Assembly (NCBI GenBank): GCA_015064205.1
Contig: SVSR01000021.1
Span: forward strand, 1-34,786
DNA from: Oscillospiraceae bacterium
GTDB taxonomy: Bacteria > Bacillota > Clostridia > Oscillospirales > CAG-272
Length of the DNA stretch: 34,786 nt
Reading direction: 5' to 3'
Each line of letters opens with the position of its first letter. Positions within the stretch are counted from its first letter, which is position 1. The position numbers and the translations under genes are program-made. The notes beneath the pieces are model-generated. The model did no database searches, was not told the DNA's origin, and saw only the letters and a list, made by a program, of their open reading frames with translations. Shown in pieces: positions 14,806 through 22,860 of this stretch.

Positions 14806-16773
14806 TTAAATGTCATACTCCTGACGTCTTATAACGTGATCCTGATACTCACGGTCAAGCTCAACGAAGTAAGCGCTCCAACCCCATATACGCACAACGA
14901 GTCTGGTAAAGTCTTCGGGATGTTTTTGAGCTTCCTTCATCGTTTCAAGATTAACGCTGTTAAGCTGAAGCTGATGTCCGCCAAGCGTGATAAAATACTT
15001 TACAAGCTTAGCCACCTTGCTGATTCCGTCGGCATCACGGAAAACTGAGTTATGGAACTCTATAGTCAAAGGCCCGCCGTTCATTACGTTTTCAAAATGC
15101 TGCTTTGAGAAAGATTTGATAACCGAAACGGGGCCAACCTTTGCAAATAAGCTCGGAGCGAAGTTCGCGCCGAAAGGTTCGTTTGCGAGTCTGCCGTCTG
15201 CAGAAGCGCCAATTTCGTTAGCATGCCAGAGATAGTACATTGCTGAGCCTGTTCCTGCTCTCCAGATACCGCCCTGACAGTTCTTCTTGCCATCGAAGCA
15301 CTTTGCAAAGCTGTCCATAAGCTCAATGGAAATGTTGTCAACGTAATCGTCGTCCATGCCAAGCTTGGGCGTGTCGTTTCTGAGCCTTGCGAGAAGTTCG
15401 GGATAACCCTCGAAGTTTGCTTTAACAGCTTTGACCATTTCGGTAGCCGAAACTGTCTTTTCGTCAAATACATATTTCTTTATAGCCGCAAGTGAGTCAA
15501 CTGCAGTGGAGTGGCCTGTACCGTGTACACCGTAGTTGCGGTACTTGATAGGATCAAGCATAACGCCCTCAAGGAAGGGAGAGGGAACGAACCATACGTT
15601 CTTTACAGAGTTCATTATCTTGTCGCATTCAACTTTTATCTGATCCTTTACCTTGCCAAAGAACTCATCATATGTAGCGCACTTTTCAAGTGAAGCGTAC
15701 ATAACGTCATTAACTGCTTTGGGGTAGGACATAGCTGCAATGTTAACTATATCAAAAGCGCAACCGGGTATGATGAATTCCCAACAAGCCGCAACAACGT
15801 AGTTTGACGCGTCCTCGTGTGAGTAGCCGAGCTTTTCAAGTGCGGGAATAGCAACGTCGTCGTTTTCATACTGCGGGAATCCAAGTCCTGCTTTTGTAAG
15901 CTCAGTACCGAGCTCGAATATCTCGTCGGGTGTATCCTTTGTAACACGGAGATTGATCTTCGGGTCGATTAACTTAAGATTTCTTGAAGCCTCAAGACAC
16001 ATCTTGGAAAGCTCGGAGAATACGTCCTTGCCGTTTTCATCAACACCGCCGAGCACCATGCTCTGACCGTTATCGCCCTGCTGAACACCAACGTACATGT
16101 CGCTGTCCTTGTTAAATGAGAGGAAGAAGTCCTCGATAAGCTCAAGCGCAGATTCGTAGGTGTAAACGCCGCGCTCAAGGTCAGCCTTGAAGTAGGGATA
16201 CATGTACTTGTCGAAACGGCCGACTGTATTGTGGTAGTTACCTTCAAGCCACATAGAGAAGTGAATGATTCTGAAAAGCTGAAGTGCTTCTCTGAAATTC
16301 TTTGCACCGTATCTGGGAGCCTTTTCAAGTGTTTCTGCAATGTCGTTTCTGCCAACTCTGATAGCTTCAGCCTTGTATCTGTCTGCAAGATCAAGAATAA
16401 GGTCGATAGCTTTGTCAGCATACTCATTTGCGCCCTTGAAAGCGATAAGACCGTTCTTTATTACCTTTTCAAAGTTAACGTTGAGATTGGATATATAGCC
16501 AAGCTCGTGAATATAATGGTCTTTCTTGATCTCTGCCCATTCGTCTTCTGTAAAGCAGTCGGGTATGCATGTAGTAGTACGAACGAATACGATCTTCTCC
16601 TCGGGAAGAATATGAGGAGTCTGAAGCTTCATAAGACGCTCAAAACGGTCGCTCATTCTCTCGATCGGCGAAAGACCGCGCGCCTTGTATTCGCTTGCAA
16701 GATCACAAGAGTTGTCAACTCTTAATTTGTGATGCTCTTTAGCAATGATGTAGTCAAATAAAACTTTGCTCAT
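14806..16773 (-). CDS. Glycyl radical enzyme of the pyruvate formate-lyase/dehydratase superfamily, substrate unknown
   Basis: Oxygen-sensitive radical enzyme. The C-terminal glycyl radical loop is RIWGWS at residues 628-633 (radical Gly631), and the active-site Cys is Cys330 in ACWE, followed two residues later by a Glu as in the Cys-x-Glu of GRE dehydratases and lyases. GRFDKYMYPYFKADL near 185-200 and GQSMVLGG near 237 are further family landmarks. The motifs differ from the common RVSGY and GCVE forms, and 655 aa is about 100-150 shorter than most members, with the N-terminal part reduced. No radical-SAM activase is encoded nearby. It is not a standard pyruvate formate-lyase, which has Cys-Cys at the active site. 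It lies 19 nt after tatD, with AAAGGA before the ATG. Family sure, reaction unknown. Confidence 0.88.
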   Translation of the reverse strand: MSKVLFDYIIAKEHHKLRVDNSCDLASEYKARGLSPIERMSDRFERLMKLQTPHILPEEKIVFVRTTTCIPDCFTEDEWAEIKKDHYIHELGYISNLNVNFEKVIKNGLIAFKGANEYADKAIDLILDLADRYKAEAIRVGRNDIAETLEKAPRYGAKNFREALQLFRIIHFSMWLEGNYHNTVGRFDKYMYPYFKADLERGVYTYESALELIEDFFLSFNKDSDMYVGVQQGDNGQSMVLGGVDENGKDVFSELSKMCLEASRNLKLIDPKINLRVTKDTPDEIFELGTELTKAGLGFPQYENDDVAIPALEKLGYSHEDASNYVVAACWEFIIPGCAFDIVNIAAMSYPKAVNDVMYASLEKCATYDEFFGKVKDQIKVECDKIMNSVKNVWFVPSPFLEGVMLDPIKYRNYGVHGTGHSTAVDSLAAIKKYVFDEKTVSATEMVKAVKANFEGYPELLARLRNDTPKLGMDDDYVDNISIELMDSFAKCFDGKKNCQGGIWRAGTGSAMYYLWHANEIGASADGRLANEPFGANFAPSLFAKVGPVSVIKSFSKQHFENVMNGGPLTIEFHNSVFRDADGISKVAKLVKYFITLGGHQLQLNSVNLETMKEAQKHPEDFTRLVVRIWGWSAYFVELDREYQDHVIRRQEYDI

Positions 16774-16792
16774 ATAAAATCCTTTCTGCTGA

Positions 16793-17575
16793 TTATTTCA
16801 GCGATGATCTGTCAATATTAAAAAATCTGCATGCGTTTTCAAATGTTATATCAAGTATTTTCTCAGCAGTCACACCTTTAATGTCTGCAAGAACACTTGC
16901 AACGTATATAAGATTGCCTGAATTATTTATACTTCCGCGAAGCGGAGTCGGTGCAAGATAGGGAGCGTCTGTTTCAATTAAGATCCGCTCAAGCGGTACT
17001 ACTTTAGCTGCCTCTACTGTTTTTCGGGCATTTTTGAACGTAAGAACGCCCGAAAAGGAGATGTATCTGCCGTCACGGACAAGCTCTTTTGCCCATTCTC
17101 CACTACCGCTGAAGCTGTGAAGCACCGCTTTTACGTCAGTATATTTCTCGAGTATCTCATCCGTGTCACCGTGCGCATCACGGTCATGTATCACAACCGG
17201 CATAGTGAGCTTCCTGGCAAGCTCAAGCTGAGCTGTAAAGAAAGCCTTTTGCTTGTGCTTGTCGTAAGGCTCCCAGTAATAATCAAGACCAATCTCTCCG
17301 ATTGCAACAGCCTTGTCGTGCGATGCAAGCGCCTCGATCTCCGCAATCGCTGTGTCAAGTGCGCCCGCCTTTTCTATATCACTTGGGTGTATTCCCACCG
17401 CCGCAAAAATTTGCGGATATGCCTCGCAAAGCTCAAGCGATCGCCGTGAATCTTCGGGATTTACAGACGCATTAATGACAGCGCCTACATTTTTGTTAAA
17501 GATACTCTTCAAGAGAGCGTCACGCTCACCTGAAAATTTAGAGTCGTTGTAGTGCGCGTGCGAATCAAATATCAT
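16793..17575 (-). CDS. tatD: TatD-family metal-dependent hydrolase (DNase)
   Basis: TIM-barrel amidohydrolase-fold nuclease. Metal-binding motifs in order: HAH at 6-8 (FDSHAHYND), Glu in AIGEIGLDYY, His in VIHDRDAH, His in VLHSFSG, and Asp in ETDAPYLAP. 260 aa is the usual size. Family members hydrolyse DNA ends and may act in DNA repair or quality control of D-aminoacyl-tRNA. Its start follows the metG stop by two bases, and metG-tatD is a frequent pairing in Firmicutes, so co-translation is likely. Confidence 0.92.
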   Translation of the reverse strand: MIFDSHAHYNDSKFSGERDALLKSIFNKNVGAVINASVNPEDSRRSLELCEAYPQIFAAVGIHPSDIEKAGALDTAIAEIEALASHDKAVAIGEIGLDYYWEPYDKHKQKAFFTAQLELARKLTMPVVIHDRDAHGDTDEILEKYTDVKAVLHSFSGSGEWAKELVRDGRYISFSGVLTFKNARKTVEAAKVVPLERILIETDAPYLAPTPLRGSINNSGNLIYVASVLADIKGVTAEKILDITFENACRFFNIDRSSLK

Positions 17576-17577
17576 AA

Positions 17578-19521
17578 TTATCTGATCCTGTCGCCAAGCT
17601 TTGCCGACTCGTCAAGGAATACTACTTTTATTTCTTCCTCGCCGCTTGCAAGTATCATACCCTCGGATTCAACACCGCAAAGCTTTGCAGGGGCGAGATT
17701 TGCAACAACGATAATCTTTTTGCCGATAAGGTCTTCCGGGGCGTAGAACTTCGCAATGCCCGAAACGACCTGTCTCTTTTCATATCCGAGATCGAGTTGA
17801 AGCTTTAAAAGCTTCTTGGCCTTCGGAACACCTTCGCATGCAATAACCTTTGCAACACGAAGCTCAACCTTCATAAAGTCGTCAATGCCGATCTGTGCAA
17901 CACCTTCGGGCTTTTCAATATTGCCGGCATTAGCGGCTGCATTTCTCGCTTCTATTTCTGCATTAATTTCTTCAAGCTTCTTTGCTTCATCAATTCTGTC
18001 AAATAAATGTGCAGAAGCGCCGATGGTTGATCCAACTGCAAGCTGACCGAAAGCTTCAATAGATTCAAACGAGCACTTGTTTGTTGCAAGCACCTCAAAT
18101 ATTGTCTTTGCAGTCTGCGGCATGATAGGGTACAGCATAACTGCAGCTGCTCGTATAACTTCAAGGAGATTATAAAGCACAGTACCAAGTCTTGGCTTGA
18201 GCGCTTCGTCTTTTGCGAGTATCCAGGGAGTAGTTTCATCAATATATTTGTTTGCACGTCTAAGAAGATTAAACACTTCTTCAGAAGCGTCTGCAATCTT
18301 GAAATCATCCATAAGCTCGCAGTAGTTTTTCTTAGCTGACTCAAATGCCGCACAAAGCTCGTCGTCAAGCGCCTCGCGTACGTCACCTGACGGTACAACA
18401 GAATCAAAATACTTCGCCGTCATAGAAAGCGTACGGTTAACAAGATTGCCAAGATTATTAGCAAGACTTGAATTGTATCTTTCAATTACCGACTCGTAAG
18501 TTATCGAGCCGTCAGCCGCAAAGGGCATTTCGGAAAGAACGTAGTATCTGACACCGTCAACTCCGAAATGGCGTACAAGCTCATCAGCGTAAATTATGTT
18601 ACCCTTGGATTTAGACATTTTGTCAGCGCCGAATAAAAGCCACGGGTGGCCGAAAACACGCTTGGGAAGCGGCTCTCCGAGAGCCATAAGCATGATAGGC
18701 CAGTAAATAGTGTGGAATCTTAAAATGTCCTTGCCGATTATGTGAACGTCAGCAGGCCAGTACTTGTTGTAAAGCTCGGGCTGGCTTTCATTGTTCGGGT
18801 TATATCCGAGAGCAGTAATGTAGTTAGAAAGAGCGTCTATCCAAACGTAAATTACGTGTTTGTCGTCAAATGATACCGGAACACCCCACTTAAACGAAGA
18901 ACGTGAGACACAAAGGTCCTGAAGGCCGGGTTTTATGAAGTTGTTGACCATTTCTTTTTTGCGAGGCTCGGGTGAAATGAAGTCGGGGTTATCCTCAATA
19001 TATTTCATGAGCTTGTCGGTATATTTGCTCATCTTGAAGAAGTATGCTTCTTCTGTCGTCTTCTGAACGGGACGTCCGCAGTCGGGGCAAATACCGCCGG
19101 CAGCCTGAGTTTCGGTAAAGAAGGATTCGCAGGGAACACAGTAAAGTCCCTCGTATTCGCTCTTGTATATGTCGCCCTTTTCATAAAGCTTCTTGAATAT
19201 CGCCGAAACAGCTTCTTCGTGATAATCGTCAGTTGTGCGTATGAACTTGTCATAGTCCGCGCCAACCATATCCCATATTTCTTTTATCTTGCCGGCAACG
19301 TTGTCAACGTATTCTTTGGGAGTGATGCCTGCGTCTTTTGCAAGATTTTCGATCTTCTGACCGTGTTCGTCTGTACCCGTTAAAAAGAATACGTCATATC
19401 CGCGCATCTTCTTGTATCTGGCTATTGCATCGGTAAGAATTATCTCATAAGTGTTACCGATATGCGGTTTGCCCGAAGCGTACGCAATAGCGGTCGTTAT
19501 ATAAAACTTTTGCTTTTCCAT
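17578..19521 (-). CDS. metG: Methionyl-tRNA synthetase with C-terminal tRNA-binding domain
   Basis: Class I synthetase charging tRNA-Met. The HIGH-equivalent is HIGN at 20-23, the KMSKS loop at 301-305 is canonical, and a zinc knuckle is formed by Cys128, Cys131, Cys145 and Cys148. From about residue 545 a C-terminal EMAPII/Trbp111-like domain (MKVELRVAKVIACEGVPKAKKLL) adds tRNA binding and dimerisation. 647 aa matches the Bacillus-type enzyme. A GGAGG nine bases before the ATG supports the start. It sits 29 nt after nagA in the same direction with no T-box visible. Confidence 0.95.
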   Translation of the reverse strand: MEKQKFYITTAIAYASGKPHIGNTYEIILTDAIARYKKMRGYDVFFLTGTDEHGQKIENLAKDAGITPKEYVDNVAGKIKEIWDMVGADYDKFIRTTDDYHEEAVSAIFKKLYEKGDIYKSEYEGLYCVPCESFFTETQAAGGICPDCGRPVQKTTEEAYFFKMSKYTDKLMKYIEDNPDFISPEPRKKEMVNNFIKPGLQDLCVSRSSFKWGVPVSFDDKHVIYVWIDALSNYITALGYNPNNESQPELYNKYWPADVHIIGKDILRFHTIYWPIMLMALGEPLPKRVFGHPWLLFGADKMSKSKGNIIYADELVRHFGVDGVRYYVLSEMPFAADGSITYESVIERYNSSLANNLGNLVNRTLSMTAKYFDSVVPSGDVREALDDELCAAFESAKKNYCELMDDFKIADASEEVFNLLRRANKYIDETTPWILAKDEALKPRLGTVLYNLLEVIRAAAVMLYPIMPQTAKTIFEVLATNKCSFESIEAFGQLAVGSTIGASAHLFDRIDEAKKLEEINAEIEARNAAANAGNIEKPEGVAQIGIDDFMKVELRVAKVIACEGVPKAKKLLKLQLDLGYEKRQVVSGIAKFYAPEDLIGKKIIVVANLAPAKLCGVESEGMILASGEEEIKVVFLDESAKLGDRIR

Positions 19522-19550
19522 TAGTTAAAGCCTCCGTGTTGGTTATGTAA

Positions 19551-20720
19551 TCAGACAGTCGCTATATCTATTCTTTGGCCGTTTACAAATATTGCTTTGA
19601 GATTATACTCAGCGTCAAACACAACAAAGTTAGCGGGCTTTCCTTCTTCAATTGTCGTGTACCCGGGGTTCTTAAGCATTTTAAGAGGGTTTATTATAGT
19701 TGCTTTCGATGCGTCTTCAAGACTTGCACCTGTAAAGTTTATATAGTTAACAAATCCCTTGTGCATCGTTATAATGCTTCCGTTGATGGTGCCGTTCATG
19801 AGTCTTCCAACGCCGCCGTCTATCTTAACCGGATTACCGTCAAACGAGGTAAATACAGTGCCCTCGGCAATACCGGCTGCTGTCGAGTCTGTAATAAGTA
19901 CCATTTTGTCAGCATCCTTGGCTCTTCTCATAAGCTTAGCAATTTCGGGGAGCGAATGGAACCCGTCGCAGATGTATTCGGTGTAAGCATCGCTTGTAAG
20001 TGCACATGTTAGGGAAGTGGATGTTCTGTGATGGATAGGACGAAGCTGATTGAATGTGTGTGTAAATGATACAGCACCTGCGTTAAGCGCCTGCATTGAA
20101 ATATCATAGTCAGCGTCAGAGTGACCGATTCCGGCAGTAGCACCATTATTTGCAAGATGCTTGATAAACTCCATAGCACCGTCCATTTCGGGCGCGAGAG
20201 TGAAGTGTGCAGCAAGCTTTCTGCCAAGCTTCTTTTCCGCTTCTCTGATTTTACCGAGTAAAATGTCGGCTTCTTTTATATCAGGGTCAGCAAACCATTC
20301 ACGTCTGTGAGCGCCTGCCTTAACAGGATTTAAGTATCTGCATTCGTAATGAACGCCGATAACTGTTGCCGCAGGAATGTTTTCAGCCTGAATCTTTTCG
20401 GCAGCAGCTAAAATCCTGTCGGTGGCACCGCAAATGTCTTCAAATGATATTGTTGCTATCGTCGGCATAATATATAATGTGCCTGCAGAAGCATAGTACT
20501 TTAACATTGTTATAAGCTCATCAAGGTTTGCACGCTCAAAGAAATAACCAAGAACGCCGTGAGTATGAATATCAGCGTATCCGCCGTGAGCATACATGCC
20601 GGCAAACTCGTTATCAGCATCAGCACACTCTTTGCCGAAAGCTTTATCGCAAACAGAAATATTTCCTTTTTTGTAAACACCCTCTGCAGTGTCAAATATG
20701 TTTAAATTTTCATATGTCAT
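19551..20720 (-). CDS. nagA: N-acetylglucosamine-6-phosphate deacetylase (NagA-like)
   Basis: Amidohydrolase expected to convert GlcNAc-6-phosphate to glucosamine-6-phosphate in amino sugar use and cell wall recycling. Metal and catalytic residues are present: HTH at 52-54, Glu126, His200 in GIGHSDADY, His221 in FTHTFNQLRPIHHR, and Asp278 in LITDST. The Glu126 segment reads ECRYLNP instead of the usual EGPF, so substrate contacts may differ, and a related acetyl-hexosamine phosphate is possible. 389 aa is standard. It is the first gene after a consensus promoter and thus heads the long minus-strand run; no nagB is in the window. Confidence 0.86.
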   Translation of the reverse strand: MTYENLNIFDTAEGVYKKGNISVCDKAFGKECADADNEFAGMYAHGGYADIHTHGVLGYFFERANLDELITMLKYYASAGTLYIMPTIATISFEDICGATDRILAAAEKIQAENIPAATVIGVHYECRYLNPVKAGAHRREWFADPDIKEADILLGKIREAEKKLGRKLAAHFTLAPEMDGAMEFIKHLANNGATAGIGHSDADYDISMQALNAGAVSFTHTFNQLRPIHHRTSTSLTCALTSDAYTEYICDGFHSLPEIAKLMRRAKDADKMVLITDSTAAGIAEGTVFTSFDGNPVKIDGGVGRLMNGTINGSIITMHKGFVNYINFTGASLEDASKATIINPLKMLKNPGYTTIEEGKPANFVVFDAEYNLKAIFVNGQRIDIATV

Positions 20721-20752
20721 GGTATTATCCGCCTTTATATATATTTCATTAT

Positions 20753-20782
20753 ATTATAAACCATAAATGCGCTCCGTGTCAA
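20753..20782 (-). promoter_or_regulatory. Consensus promoter for nagA and the genes behind it
   Basis: On the minus strand TTGACA (20782-20777), an 18-bp spacer and TATAAT (20758-20753) match both consensus boxes exactly. The leader to the nagA ATG is short (about 25 nt), which leaves no room for a riboswitch or T-box. Confidence 0.85.
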
Positions 20783-20884
20783 GTATTTAAGTGCCGAAAT
20801 AAAGGGGTATTTGCCTTGAATTAACAGAAAATTTTATGTATTTTAATTACACACAAAAAAACGTATTGAATGTTGCTTAAACTG

Positions 20885-20914
20885 TTGACAAATATGTGTC
20901 GGATATGATACAAT
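20885..20914 (+). promoter_or_regulatory. Extended -10 promoter for asd
   Basis: TTGACA (20885-20890), an 18-bp spacer and TACAAT (20909-20914) preceded by TGA, an extended -10. It is divergent from the nagA promoter about 100 bp away. Confidence 0.8.
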
Positions 20915-20963
20915 ATATTGCAAATTTGTAAATGTATATTTTTTATCGAAAGGTAAGACAGAT

Positions 20964-22046
20964 ATGGAACAGAAGAAACTCCGTGCCGGTATTGTCGGCG
21001 CAACAGGTATGGTAGGTCAGCGTTTTATAACGCTTCTTGACGATCATCCTTATTTTGAAGTAACGGCACTTGCCGCAAGCGCGCGTTCTGCAGGAAAAAC
21101 TTATGCAGAAGCGGTTGACGGCAGATGGAAGATGCAAGCAGAAATGCCCGCAAATATTGCAGACATGGTAGTTATGGATGCGTCAAAGATCGATGAAATA
21201 AAAGAACTCGTTGACTTTGTTTTCTGCGCAGTAGATATGAAAAAAGAAGAGATCCGCGCCCTTGAAGAAGCGTACGCAAAGGCAGAGATCCCTGTTGTTT
21301 CAAATAACAGCGCACATCGTATGACGCCCGACGTTCCTATGGTAATACCGGAAATAAACGAAGACCACCTCGCTATAATTGAAGACCAGAAAAAGAGACT
21401 CGGAACAAAGAGAGGGTTTATCGCAGTTAAGCCGAACTGCTCTATCCAGAGCTACGTTCCCCCGCTTTCCGCACTTCTCAAGTATGAACCCACGGAAATC
21501 GTTGTAACTACATACCAGGCTATCTCGGGAGCAGGTAAAACATTCAAGGAATGGCCAGAAATGATAGATAACGTAATCCCGTATATCGGCGGCGAAGAAG
21601 AGAAGAGCGAACAGGAACCTCTCAAGATCTGGGGTACTATCGAAAACGGAGAAATAGTAAAAGCTAAAGAGCCGGTTATCACCGCTCAGTGCATCCGCGT
21701 ACCTGTCAGCGACGGTCATACGGCTGCAGTATTTGTAAAGTTCAAGAATAAGCCCACCAAGGAAGAGATCCTTGAATGCTGGAAGAATTACAAGGGTTCG
21801 CCCCAAGAACTCAAACTTCCTCATGCACCCGAACAGTTTATCACATATTTTGAAGAGGATAACAGACCTCAGGCAAAGCTCGACCGTGATATCTACGGCG
21901 GTATGGGCGTAACAGTCGGTAGACTCAGAGAAGATACAGTATATGACTATAAGTTTGTGGGACTTCACCATAACACACTTCGCGGCGCAGCCGGCGGAGC
22001 AGTACTCATAGCCGAGCTCCTCTGCAAAAAAGGCTACTTCGACTGA
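20964..22046 (+). CDS. asd: Aspartate-semialdehyde dehydrogenase, archaeal/fungal-type
   Basis: NADP-dependent enzyme converting beta-aspartyl phosphate to aspartate semialdehyde, the branch point to lysine/DAP, threonine and methionine. The nucleotide-binding loop GATGMVG is at 12-18, the catalytic Cys159 in KPNCSIQ, and the active-site His252 in SDGHTA; the C-terminus has LHHNTLRGAAGGAVLIAE. The sequence type (360 aa, GMVGQRFI start) is that of archaeal and some clostridial enzymes rather than the E. coli form. GAAAGGT precedes the ATG by nine bases. Single-gene transcription unit with its own promoter and terminator. Confidence 0.93.
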   Translation: MEQKKLRAGIVGATGMVGQRFITLLDDHPYFEVTALAASARSAGKTYAEAVDGRWKMQAEMPANIADMVVMDASKIDEIKELVDFVFCAVDMKKEEIRALEEAYAKAEIPVVSNNSAHRMTPDVPMVIPEINEDHLAIIEDQKKRLGTKRGFIAVKPNCSIQSYVPPLSALLKYEPTEIVVTTYQAISGAGKTFKEWPEMIDNVIPYIGGEEEKSEQEPLKIWGTIENGEIVKAKEPVITAQCIRVPVSDGHTAAVFVKFKNKPTKEEILECWKNYKGSPQELKLPHAPEQFITYFEEDNRPQAKLDRDIYGGMGVTVGRLREDTVYDYKFVGLHHNTLRGAAGGAVLIAELLCKKGYFD

Positions 22047-22055
22047 TAAAACGAC

Positions 22056-22086
22056 AAAAAGCGATGCACAAAAGCATCGCTTTTTT
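22056..22086 (+). terminator. Terminator of asd
   Basis: AAAAAGCGATGC paired with GCATCGCTTTTTT around a 6-nt loop, ten bases after the asd stop codon. Confidence 0.92.
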
Positions 22087-22090
22087 GTTA

Positions 22091-22120
22091 AAAAAGGCCT
22101 TCTCCAGCGGAGAAGGCTAA
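22091..22120 (-). terminator. Terminator of the minus-strand ribbon-helix-helix gene
   Basis: GCCTTCTCC (22097-22105) pairs with GGAGAAGGC (22109-22117) around a 3-nt loop. On the minus strand it is followed by CTTTTTT, just after the stop codon at 22124. Confidence 0.85.
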
Positions 22121-22123
22121 CAG

Positions 22124-22318
22124 TTACTTAATTATTCCAACTGATTTTAAATCATCTTTAGTGATTTCTCCGTGCTCTCGTTCAAAATCTTCAATAAGCA
22201 TACGTAGCATATAATGAATCTGTCCGCTACCTCTTCGACCGTGATATTTTGCAATATATTGTGATTTTTGTAATATTTCTGTTTCAATATGTAAACCAAG
22301 ATGTTTTAGCTGCTTCAT
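22124..22318 (-). CDS. Small ribbon-helix-helix (Arc-like) DNA-binding protein
   Basis: A 64-aa protein whose sequence KHLGLHIETEILQKSQYIAK followed by HGRRGSGQIHYMLRMLIEDFEREHGEI has the pattern of an Arc/MetJ fold: a short beta strand, then two helices, with the GRxxxxQI turn between them. Such proteins bind DNA as dimers and often repress transcription; the target is unknown. Start chosen at 22318 because AGGA lies six bases upstream; the frame is open to 22429, but the extra 37 residues have no ribosome binding site and read as intergenic AT-rich sequence. It is divergent from the Cys-rich gene at 22462, so the shared gap of about 140 bp may hold its operator. Confidence 0.65.
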   Translation of the reverse strand: MKQLKHLGLHIETEILQKSQYIAKYHGRRGSGQIHYMLRMLIEDFEREHGEITKDDLKSVGIIK

Positions 22319-22370
22319 TTTAATTCCTGAAAATTTTATGTACTTAAATAGTCTCAAAATCGACTTATTG

Positions 22371-22401
22371 TTTACACTATACACTAAATTTATGGTAGAA
22401 T
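22371..22401 (+). promoter_or_regulatory. Possible promoter for the Cys-rich small gene
   Basis: TTTACA (22371-22376), a 19-bp spacer and TAGAAT (22396-22401) preceded by TGG (extended -10). The spacing is long, so this is only a candidate. Confidence 0.45.
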
Positions 22402-22461
22402 GTTGAAAACGCACTAAAATTAAGTCCAATTCAAGTCATAAAATTTTTCGGAGGTAAGAAA

Positions 22462-22692
22462 ATGAAGTGCAGCAACGACTTTTGTTTACACAATAACGAA
22501 GCCGGTAAATGTATGCTTCGTAAGATAGAAGTCAACGAATGCGGTATGTGCGCCGAATGTTTGCAGATTACGTTTACAAGAGAGGAAAAAGAAGAAAAAC
22601 GAGCTAATATGCTCAGAGCAATTATTGAAAGAGAAAGGGGAGATATTGAGGTTGAGCTGACAGAGGAAGATATAGATAAGCTGTTGTCATAA
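22462..22692 (+). CDS. Small Cys-rich protein, DUF1540-like, possible metal binding
   Basis: A 76-aa protein with Cys at 3, 8, 17, 27, 30 and 33, a spacing that suggests a bound metal (likely zinc). The first 35 residues (KCSNDFCLHNNEAGKCML, then KIEV) resemble the DUF1540 pattern of C-x4-C, N, C and I-x-V; the last 35 residues are charged and probably helical. CGGAGGT six bases before the ATG is an excellent ribosome binding site, supporting a real gene. Function unknown. Divergent from the ribbon-helix-helix gene, which may control it. Confidence 0.7.
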   Translation: MKCSNDFCLHNNEAGKCMLRKIEVNECGMCAECLQITFTREEKEEKRANMLRAIIERERGDIEVELTEEDIDKLLS

Positions 22693-22775
22693 TTTTAGTC
22701 ACGAATATGATTTTTATACAGCTAAATTATTTATACATAATTCACAAAACAATCAAGAAAATATCACAAAAACTA

Positions 22776-22804
22776 TTGCAAATAACCAAATAATATGCTA
22801 TAAT
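22776..22804 (+). promoter_or_regulatory. Promoter of hpf
   Basis: TTGCAA (22776-22781), 17-bp spacer, TATAAT (22799-22804) with an upstream TGC (extended -10). It starts transcription about 50 nt before the hpf ATG. Confidence 0.8.
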
Positions 22805-22860
22805 TAAATTGTAAACAAAGAATACTAAGTTTACAATTCACAGCAAAGGTGGTCCGCTTA

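Noticed and set aside
16231-16725. 164-codon open frame on the plus strand
   Set aside because: Antisense to the glycyl radical enzyme gene, no motifs or ribosome binding site.
19522-19550. T-box leader for metG or argS
   Set aside because: The gaps before both genes are only about 30 nt, too short for a T-box.
21300-21971. 223-codon open frame on the minus strand
   Set aside because: Antisense shadow of asd, with no recognisable protein features.
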